DNA from: JARRRL01 sp037380725
Lineage (GTDB): Bacteria > Pseudomonadota > Gammaproteobacteria > Pseudomonadales > JANQJO01
NCBI GenBank assembly: GCA_037380725.1
Contig: JARRRL010000013.1
Span: forward strand, 1-20,223
DNA: 20,223 bases
Direction of reading: 5' to 3'
A model generated the notes under the pieces. It ran no database searches and was not told the DNA's origin. It worked only from the letters and a program-made list of their open reading frames with translations. The stretch's first letter is position 1; the number at the start of each line of letters is the position of its first letter. A program made the translations under genes and the position numbers. Shown one piece after another: positions 14,624 to 20,223 of this stretch.

Positions 14624-17140
14624 ATGGCAAAATTTCCACTACACAAAGATCCGGATGCGCAATGGGAAGCGCAGCGATACGAAAAACCCATTCCCAGTCG
14701 ACAATACATCAAGAATGTGTTGGAAGCTTTGGGGGAGCCGCTCAGTGAATTGGAGTTGGCGCAGGCGTTTGGTATTCATAAGGATCTACAGCAATTTGAA
14801 TCCTTTCAACATCGCTTGCGTGCGATGCAGCGCGATGGACAATTGATTCAAAATCGACAAGGCGACTTGGGTCTGGTGGCAAAAATGCACTTGATTCAAG
14901 GTGTGGTGTTGGGACACCGAGACGGGTATGGCTTCGTACGCCCCGACAACGGTGAAGCTGATTTGTATCTGTCGTATCGGCAAATGCGCGCGGTCTTTGA
15001 CGGAGATCGCGTGTTGGTGCGAGAAGCTGGGCAAGATCGTCGTGGTCGTCGGATGGGCTCCATTGTGGAAGTGCTCGAACGACCCACTGCCACCTTGATG
15101 GGTCGTTATTACGTGGAGTCGGGCGTGGGTTTTGTGATTCCCGACAATCGCCGTATTACTCATCAAGTTTTGATTGCGCCGAATAACGTGAACGATGCGG
15201 TGCCGGGCCAATTTGTACGTGTGGACATATTGGCACCGCCACACGTCAATCATCAACCGGTGGGCAAAATTGTTGAGATATTGGGTGATTCACAAACCGC
15301 GGGTATTGAAACGGATGTGGCGCTGCATACCTTTGGGATTCCGCATGAATGGCCCGATGCGGTGCTCGCGGAATCGGAGGCCATTCTACCTGAGGTGCAG
15401 GAAGCGGACGCGACCTATCGGGTGGATCTACGAGCGCTGCCCTTCGTGACCATTGATGGTGAAGACGCGCGCGATTTTGATGATGCGGTGTACGCCGAGC
15501 CGACTGAAAACGGTGGTTTTCGCTTGTTGGTGGCGATTGCGGATGTTTCGCATTATGTGCAGCGGGGTTCGGCTTTAGACGAAGAGGCTCGCTTGCGGGG
15601 TACCTCGGTGTATTTTCCGAATCGGGTGGTCCCGATGTTGCCGGAGCGATTGTCCAATGGCTTGTGCTCTTTGAAACCGCATGTGGATCGCTTATGTATG
15701 GTGTGTGAGTTGCGCGTGAGTGCGACGGGTAAAGTAACGCGTTATCAGTTTTTTGAAGGTATCATGCGTTCGCAAGCGCGGTTAACGTACAGCAGTGTGC
15801 ATCAGTATCTGCAAACGAATGCCACAGCGTGGCAGTCTGACTTGGATGCGGCTTTGGAACCTGAAGCCGTGCGTAACAATGTGTTGGCGCTGAACGCCTT
15901 GTTTGCCTTACTGCTGAAAGAACGCACGAAGCGGGGCGCGATTGATTTTGAAACCACCGAGACGCGGGTGGTATACGATGACGGCGGGCGGATCGATCGC
16001 ATTGTCGCGCGCACACGAAATGACGCGCACCGTCTGATCGAAGAATGCATGCTCTTGGCCAATGTGGCCGCCGCTAAACTGTTGCAGAAATTAGAAATAC
16101 CGGCTTTGTATCGCATTCACGAGCAGCCGAGTGAAGAAAAGCTGGATATGCTGAATCAGTTTTTGGCGTCACTGGGTTTGCAGTTTCCCAAGCGGAAGCA
16201 TTTACAACCGCAGGATTTTCAAAAAATCGTGGAGCGCGTTCAGGGGCGACCGGATTTTTCGTTGATTCAAACGGTGTTGTTGCGCGCCATGATGCAGGCT
16301 CGCTACGGCAGTGAGACGCAGGGTCATTTTGGTTTGGCCTTCCCACATTACACCCATTTTACTTCACCCATACGCCGTTATCCGGATTTGGTGGTGCATC
16401 GCGCGATTCGGTATGTCATTCGTTCGCGCATTGAAACCACCTTGGTCAAGCGCGTGCCGAAGGCCAAACGTTTGTCCAAAACCGCGTGGTTGGAAACGTC
16501 CGCGCGACAATTGACGGCGTTGGGCGAGCAGTGTTCTCGGGCAGAGCGGCGGGCGGATGAGGCTACGCGCGATGCGATGGATTGGCTCAAGTGTGAATAC
16601 ATGCAGGCGCATGTGGGTAATGTATATGAAGGGGTGATCAGTGCTGTGACGCCCTTTGGGTTTTTTGTTGAACTGAAGGACATTTACGTGGAAGGCTTGG
16701 TGCACGTCAGCACCTTGAACCGAGATTATTATACGCACGATGCGGTGCACCATCGCTTGATCGGTGGGCGAACGTGTCAAGCGCATTGTTTAGCCGATGC
16801 GGTGACCGTGCGCGTGTCGCGTGTGGAATTGGATGAGCGTAAGATTGATTTTGAATTGATTGACAATGCTGGTTTGCTGGATCGTGAAGCGCGTGGTATT
16901 CGTTTTTCTGCGCCGGCACGACCTGATCGCGGTGAACGGAAATCGCGCCGATCACGATCGGGTAAACCGTCAGGTAAGCCATCAGGTAAATCATCAGGTA
17001 AGCCATCGAGTAAATCATCGAGTAAATCATCGAGTACAGGCAAGCGTTCTGGTGAATCGGTGGCGAAAGGCTCGGGTACGAAAAAAAGTTCGAGTGCAAA
17101 AAAAGGGAACACAGCCAAAAAATCAGCCCGTCATCGATAG
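14624..17140 (+). CDS. rnr: ribonuclease R
   Basis: 838 residues. This 3'-to-5' exoribonuclease degrades structured RNA and takes part in rRNA quality control and trans-translation. The N-terminus (KPIPSRQYI, 21-29) matches E. coli RNase R. A helix-turn-helix-like domain spans about 25-85, cold-shock domains about 90-230, and the RNB catalytic domain about 265-600 with TIDGEDARDFDDAV, whose aspartates 278, 284, 286 and 287 have the spacing of the Mg2+ ligands. FTSPIRRYPDLVVHR follows at about 583, and an S1 domain lies around 665-745 (VYEGVISAVTPFGFFVEL). Residues from about 765 are a Lys/Ser/Gly tail built partly from four-residue repeats encoded by a 12-bp tandem array. Such basic tails aid RNA and ribosome binding. 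The ribosome site is weak. It is first in the plus-strand group with rlmB. Confidence 0.96.
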   Translation: MAKFPLHKDPDAQWEAQRYEKPIPSRQYIKNVLEALGEPLSELELAQAFGIHKDLQQFESFQHRLRAMQRDGQLIQNRQGDLGLVAKMHLIQGVVLGHRDGYGFVRPDNGEADLYLSYRQMRAVFDGDRVLVREAGQDRRGRRMGSIVEVLERPTATLMGRYYVESGVGFVIPDNRRITHQVLIAPNNVNDAVPGQFVRVDILAPPHVNHQPVGKIVEILGDSQTAGIETDVALHTFGIPHEWPDAVLAESEAILPEVQEADATYRVDLRALPFVTIDGEDARDFDDAVYAEPTENGGFRLLVAIADVSHYVQRGSALDEEARLRGTSVYFPNRVVPMLPERLSNGLCSLKPHVDRLCMVCELRVSATGKVTRYQFFEGIMRSQARLTYSSVHQYLQTNATAWQSDLDAALEPEAVRNNVLALNALFALLLKERTKRGAIDFETTETRVVYDDGGRIDRIVARTRNDAHRLIEECMLLANVAAAKLLQKLEIPALYRIHEQPSEEKLDMLNQFLASLGLQFPKRKHLQPQDFQKIVERVQGRPDFSLIQTVLLRAMMQARYGSETQGHFGLAFPHYTHFTSPIRRYPDLVVHRAIRYVIRSRIETTLVKRVPKAKRLSKTAWLETSARQLTALGEQCSRAERRADEATRDAMDWLKCEYMQAHVGNVYEGVISAVTPFGFFVELKDIYVEGLVHVSTLNRDYYTHDAVHHRLIGGRTCQAHCLADAVTVRVSRVELDERKIDFELIDNAGLLDREARGIRFSAPARPDRGERKSRRSRSGKPSGKPSGKSSGKPSSKSSSKSSSTGKRSGESVAKGSGTKKSSSAKKGNTAKKSARHR
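16961..17032. repeat. 12-bp tandem array in the 3' end of rnr
   Basis: Six consecutive 12-bp units (GGTAARYCRTCR pattern, the last two AGTAAATCATCG) encode the GKPS-GKPS-GKSS-GKPS-SKSS-SKSS run of the RNase R tail. Confidence 0.85.
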
Positions 17141-17219
17141 TGTGATGCGTATCGTGTGATGCGTATAGAAGTGACGTATTGAAGTTGCGTATTGAAGTTA
17201 GGTACAGCAGTTAGGTACT
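17140..17219. repeat. nested 14-bp and 13-bp tandem repeats after rnr
   Basis: GTGTGATGCGTATM occurs twice (17140-17153, 17154-17167), starting at the last base of the rnr stop codon. Four 13-bp units related to GAAGTTRSGTATT then follow without a gap (17168-17180, 17181-17193, 17194-17206, 17207-17219). These two arrays fill most of the rnr-rlmB spacer. Confidence 0.85.
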
Positions 17220-17285
17220 GCGGTCAGATAAAGAAACAAAAGTAGTGAGCGTGCCGTGAATAAGCCAAAAAGATCTGGAAGTACG

Positions 17286-18056
17286 ATGAAGGAAAAGTCC
17301 ATTTTTGTGTACGGTTATCATGCCGTGCGAGCTGCATTGCAGCAAGCGCCCTTGCACGCGCAAGTCTTGTGGCTGCAACAAGGTCGAGACGATCAGCGTG
17401 CCAAGACGCTGTGTCACCAGGCACAAACCAATGGGGTGACCGTTCAGTGGGCCAATCAATCCGCGTTGGACAAAAAAGCCGAAGAGGGGGTGCATCAAGG
17501 TTTTGTACTGCAGACGCGGCCCCCGGTTTTTCGTGGTGATCATGATCTGCTGAGTGACGCCGAACAGCGCTTGGCACAACAGCCTGAGCAGTGGCCCTGT
17601 TTTGTGGTGCTGGATGGGGTGACGGATCCGCATAACGTGGGGGCGTGCTTACGGACGGTGGCGGCTGCCGGCGCGGCGGGTGTTATTCTGGCGCGTCACG
17701 ATTCCCCCAAGCTCAGCGCCGTCGTGGCGAAAGTGTCCAGTGGAGCCGTGTTTTCTGTTCCGGTGTATCAAGTTGGAAATGTGGTGCGATCGGTAAACGC
17801 GTTGCAAAAACTGGGGTATTGGTCGGTGGCTGCCGCGCTGGGTGAGCACTCGCAGTCTTTGTATGCGCTCGATCTGAACCGTCCTTTAATTTGGGTAATG
17901 GGTGCGGAGGGGCAAGGACTTAAACGGTTGATGTTGGATACCTGTGATTTTCAAGCCATGATTCCCATGACGGACACCGTGGGCAGTTTGAACGTGTCGG
18001 TGGCTATGGGGGTGGTGTTATATGAAAGTGCGCGTCAATTTCGAGTGGGTCTATGA
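17286..18056 (+). CDS. rlmB: 23S rRNA (guanosine-2'-O-)-methyltransferase RlmB
   Basis: 256 residues from ATG 17286 (GGAAG ribosome site); a GTG at 17256 would add 10 residues but has a poorer site and no family support. This SpoU-type SAM-dependent enzyme 2'-O-methylates G2251 of 23S rRNA in the peptidyl-transferase P-loop. The N-terminal L30e-like RNA-binding domain begins FVYGYHAVRAAL and contains GVHQGFVL. The C-terminal trefoil-knot domain has all three SpoU motifs: DPHNVGACLR (114-123), MGAEGQGLKR (205-214) and VGSLNVSVA (232-240). The order rnr-rlmB-rpsF is common in gammaproteobacteria. Its stop overlaps the next gene's start (ATGA). Confidence 0.95.
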   Translation: MKEKSIFVYGYHAVRAALQQAPLHAQVLWLQQGRDDQRAKTLCHQAQTNGVTVQWANQSALDKKAEEGVHQGFVLQTRPPVFRGDHDLLSDAEQRLAQQPEQWPCFVVLDGVTDPHNVGACLRTVAAAGAAGVILARHDSPKLSAVVAKVSSGAVFSVPVYQVGNVVRSVNALQKLGYWSVAAALGEHSQSLYALDLNRPLIWVMGAEGQGLKRLMLDTCDFQAMIPMTDTVGSLNVSVAMGVVLYESARQFRVGL

Positions 18057-18856
18057 ACGTGTTGAGCCTGCGCTTGCCAATGTTTGTGTTCCTGCTTGCT
18101 GGTCAAAGCCTGATGCTAGGGCAGCGTGCTTTTGCGGTGGAGCAAGCGACAACTGAACTGAGCGCGCCTGCGTCACAATTAGAACCCGCTGGACCGAGCC
18201 GGCAGCGTGTGAGTGTTGTATGGGGAACTGCAGGTGGCGGGGTCTCCTTTGGTCGGCGTTTATCGGTGACTCGAATGGGGGTCATTGAGGTGTTGAGCGG
18301 AAAAATCAATTCCGATCATACGCTCATTGATTCGGGTTATGGGATGGACGACCCGGATTCTGACGTTTTTCTGGACTACCATTTGGATTCGCATCTGGAT
18401 CAGATTGGAATTCAAATTCATTATTTTCCATGGGAAGACGGGTTCTATGCCTTTGGTGGCCTAGCGTATAACCGGAATGAAGGGCGGGGGTATTGGCGTG
18501 ATGTGCCAAGAGCGCTCAGCGATGCGCCGGCGTCGATTGTGGATCGAGCAACGCGTTCGGTGGCTTTCCAATACCGTTTCTCACCATTGGCCTTACAGAT
18601 GGGGATTGGCTGGCAAGGGCTGTGGTCGTCTAGTGAGAACGAGAACTCAAAAGACCAGACAGAAAGACAAGGGATGATCTATGCCTTGGAGTTTGGGTTG
18701 TTTGTGTACGGTTCTGCTACGGTCCAGTGGTCACAGTGGATGCTGGAAGGGACGAACGTGTCGGCGTTGAATGCCTTGCAAGAGCGCCTATCGGATGATT
18801 TGAATCAGTATCAAATTTTGCCTCAACTGGCGCTGCGTGTGGCGTATGGCTTTTAA
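18053..18856 (+). CDS. predicted outer-membrane beta-barrel protein, function unknown
   Basis: 267 residues with a Sec signal peptide (cleavage after AFA at 26-28). The mature protein has alternating hydrophobic/aromatic strands typical of small beta barrels (IGIQIHYFPWEDGFYAFGGL, SVAFQYRFSPLALQMGIGW, YALEFGLFVYGSATVQW) and ends in ALRVAYGF with the terminal phenylalanine recognised by the BAM machinery. An Asp-rich segment around 97-112 (GMDDPDSDVFLDYHLD) is notable. The start overlaps the rlmB stop by 4 bases, so it is translationally coupled to rlmB, an unusual partner for an outer-membrane protein. No family name is claimed. Confidence 0.8.
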   Translation: MNVLSLRLPMFVFLLAGQSLMLGQRAFAVEQATTELSAPASQLEPAGPSRQRVSVVWGTAGGGVSFGRRLSVTRMGVIEVLSGKINSDHTLIDSGYGMDDPDSDVFLDYHLDSHLDQIGIQIHYFPWEDGFYAFGGLAYNRNEGRGYWRDVPRALSDAPASIVDRATRSVAFQYRFSPLALQMGIGWQGLWSSSENENSKDQTERQGMIYALEFGLFVYGSATVQWSQWMLEGTNVSALNALQERLSDDLNQYQILPQLALRVAYGF

Positions 18857-18961
18857 GTTCGCGTCGAGTAACGGGATCCGGGATAAGACGAATGAACGTA
18901 TGGCGAATGAGTAAAGTCGGAAAGTCGGAATGATTGCGCAAATCTGAGCCGCGTGTTTTGG

Positions 18962-18990
18962 TTGAGTTTAGGGTTGTAATTGTCTAGAAT
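18962..18990 (+). promoter_or_regulatory. sigma70-type promoter of the rpsF operon
   Basis: TTGAGT (18962-18967), 17-base spacer, TAGAAT (18985-18990). The downstream GC-rich stretch (GGCCCTCGTGCGGGG) resembles the discriminator region of growth-regulated ribosomal promoters. Predicted leader is about 110 bases. Confidence 0.55.
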
Positions 18991-19027
18991 TACGGCCCTC
19001 GTGCGGGGCGGGTTTTGATTCGCTCTG

Positions 19028-19079
19028 CCGTTCCTTGCTTGCTGTTCTGATCTGAGTGCGTCAGCGTCAGATAGAACGG
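19028..19079 (+). promoter_or_regulatory. rpsF leader hairpin, candidate S6:S18 autoregulatory element
   Basis: GTTCT-g-ATCTGA (19044-19055) pairs with TCAGAT-AGAAC (19067-19077), an 11-bp stem with one bulged base. An alternative pairing joins CCGTTC (19028-19033) to GAACGG (19074-19079). It sits just before the ribosome site of rpsF. In many bacteria the S6:S18 complex binds such a leader with an exposed CCG to repress its own operon; here that is inference from position and a CCG in the foldable region. Confidence 0.4.
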
Positions 19080-19108
19080 TGGGTCATTTGTCCGTAAGGA
19101 GATACATT

Positions 19109-19591
19109 GTGAAACACTATGAGATTTTGCTCATTATTCATCCTGATCAAACGGATCAGGTGAATGTCATGGTTGAGCGTTATACAAGCCAAGTCAAACA
19201 AAGTGGTGGTCAAGTGCACCGCTTGGAAGATTGGGGTCGACGTGCACTGGCTTATCCCATCCAAAAATTGCACAAAGCACATTATATTTTAATGAACATT
19301 GAGTGCGGCGGTGAAGCGCTGACTGAGTTAGAAGAAGCCATTCGTTACAACGATGCAGTACTCCGCAAGCTTGTTTTGCTCAAAAAGGCAGCAGTCACCA
19401 CGGAGTCACCGATTCTGAAAGGTGCGGATGAAAAGCGTGAAGAGCGTGGTCGTCGTGGCCCCTCATCGGAATATCGTGGCGATACCCGCGAAAGCAGTAG
19501 TGAGCATGCCGATGGGAATGAAGAAAGCCGTGAAGAAGTAAATGTAGAAAAACAAGAAGTTGAAGATCAAACCAGTCATCATGAAGATTAA
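19109..19591 (+). CDS. rpsF: 30S ribosomal protein S6
   Basis: 160 residues from the GTG at 19109-19111 (TAAGGAGA ribosome site, 6 bases away), giving MKHYEILLIIHPDQ, which aligns with E. coli S6. An upstream ATG in frame lacks a site. The conserved core includes VERYTSQV, HRLEDWGRRALAYPIQKLHKAHY and RYNDAVLRKLV. S6 pairs with S18 on the platform of the small subunit. The C-terminal tail (from about 105) is long, rich in Glu, Arg and Ser, and ends in HHED. It is about 25-30 residues longer than in E. coli, where this tail is a target of RimK glutamylation. First gene of the rpsF-rpsR transcript. Confidence 0.97.
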   Translation: MKHYEILLIIHPDQTDQVNVMVERYTSQVKQSGGQVHRLEDWGRRALAYPIQKLHKAHYILMNIECGGEALTELEEAIRYNDAVLRKLVLLKKAAVTTESPILKGADEKREERGRRGPSSEYRGDTRESSSEHADGNEESREEVNVEKQEVEDQTSHHED

Positions 19592-19632
19592 CAGATTCAG
19601 TTAGCCGTTAATGGCTTGAGGGGATAATGCTC

Positions 19633-19863
19633 ATGGCAAGATTTGGACGACGTAAAAAATTCTGCCGCTTTAAAGCGGATGATGTGGATGAGATTGATTA
19701 CAAAGATCTGCAAACATTACGAAACTACGTTACTGAAACCGGTAAAATTGTACCCAGTCGTATTACGGGTACCAGTGCTCGCTTTCAACGTCAGTTGTCT
19801 TCAGCGATTAAGCTGGCACGTGAAGCGGCGTTGTTGCCTTACACGGATGCTCACAACCGATAA
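19633..19863 (+). CDS. rpsR: 30S ribosomal protein S18
   Basis: 76 residues from the second ATG (19633), giving MARFGRRKKFCRF as in E. coli; an ATG two codons earlier is too close to the GAGGGG ribosome site. The conserved DEIDYKDLQTLRNYVTETGKIVPSRITGT and SSAIKLAREAALLPYTD identify S18, which dimerises with S6. It lies 41 bases after rpsF and is clearly co-transcribed with it. Confidence 0.98.
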   Translation: MARFGRRKKFCRFKADDVDEIDYKDLQTLRNYVTETGKIVPSRITGTSARFQRQLSSAIKLAREAALLPYTDAHNR

Positions 19864-19932
19864 GTCGTTTTTCGGAAATCACGTATATTTCGGAATGGGT
19901 TGAGATCAGGCAAAAGATGTGAGGTTGGTGCG

Positions 19933-20223
19933 ATGCTCCCCATAGCGCGGATCGCGTTAGCGGGCTGGTGGCAAGGGCCGTTGCTTGTGGCGTTGTTGTT
20001 CCAGCTTGGATGGCTTCAGTGGTTGAGTCTGTCTGTCCTGGCTGTGGTGACGTTAAGGCAAGGGGCTCAGTCGGCTGCTGTTGCTTTGGTGGCGACGCTG
20101 GTGGTGACGTTGTTGACAACCTGGATGGGTCATCACACGGTGATACCCGTCTTGGGGGTCTTGGCATTGCTGATTGTGGTGGCTGCATCGCTCGTGTTGC
20201 AGTTTACTGTGCGCTTGGAATGG
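19933..20223 (+). CDS. membrane protein, DUF2232-like (partial, runs off the window)
   Basis: 97 codons are open from ATG 19933 (GAGG about 8 bases upstream) to the window edge. It starts MLPIARIALAGWWQGPLL and continues as hydrophobic helices separated by short loops (LLFQLGWLQWLSLSVLAVVTLRQ...). Several gammaproteobacteria carry a polytopic membrane protein of the DUF2232/YybS type between rpsR and rplI, and this fragment fits by position and hydropathy only. The gap after rpsR is 69 bases. Confidence 0.7.
   Translation, partial: MLPIARIALAGWWQGPLLVALLFQLGWLQWLSLSVLAVVTLRQGAQSAAVALVATLVVTLLTTWMGHHTVIPVLGVLALLIVVAASLVLQFTVRLEW

Noticed and set aside
14449..14712. 87-codon minus-strand frame before rnr
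   Set aside because: It overlaps the N-terminus of RNase R, has no ribosome site, and has low-complexity content.

Overview
This window most likely comes from a gammaproteobacterium. The right end carries the conserved block rnr - rlmB - (outer-membrane protein) - rpsF - rpsR - membrane protein, and the protein sequences read as gammaproteobacterial. The leucine-rich-repeat protein resembles what host-associated lineages (Endozoicomonas-like or Legionellales-like) carry in numbers. That lineage guess is weak and rests on style rather than a marker gene.

Layout. Everything from about 1 to 13.6 kb is on the minus strand and everything from 14.6 kb to the end is on the plus strand, so about 1 kb of non-coding DNA (13.6-14.6 kb) separates two divergent groups. 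The left end (1-629) holds the C-terminal part of a UvrD/GajB-like helicase that has lost its Walker A half. A REP-like palindrome (885-910) lies between it and a 940-residue LRR protein, and supplies that protein's last residues. Next come a secreted 5'-nucleotidase (4025-5551), a small translationally linked pair with a lipoprotein (5993-6719), a GST, an ActP-like symporter with its DUF4212 partner, a frame-broken small gene, a Mug-type DNA glycosylase, and a very large protein (10808-13543).

Main discovery. The very large protein has no obvious domain at first reading but contains a complete, divergent iron-sulfur L-serine dehydratase. It has the SSSH motif, YGSLxxTG, YSIGGGF, PTxGxAG, and all three cluster cysteines with the classical C-x10-C spacing. 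This core sits inside a protein twice the normal size, with a ~300-residue unknown N-terminal part, an insertion between the cluster cysteines, and a long tail without the usual C-terminal cysteine.

The plus-strand right end is housekeeping: RNase R with a repeat-built basic tail, 23S rRNA methyltransferase RlmB, a beta-barrel-like protein overlapping rlmB by 4 bases, and then the ribosomal genes rpsF and rpsR behind their own promoter and a leader hairpin.

A recurrent feature is short tandem duplication with a 12-15 bp period. It occurs between genes and, always in multiples of three, inside genes (the rnr tail and the insert and tail of the serine-dehydratase-like protein). This suggests a replication-slippage habit that builds low-complexity linkers.
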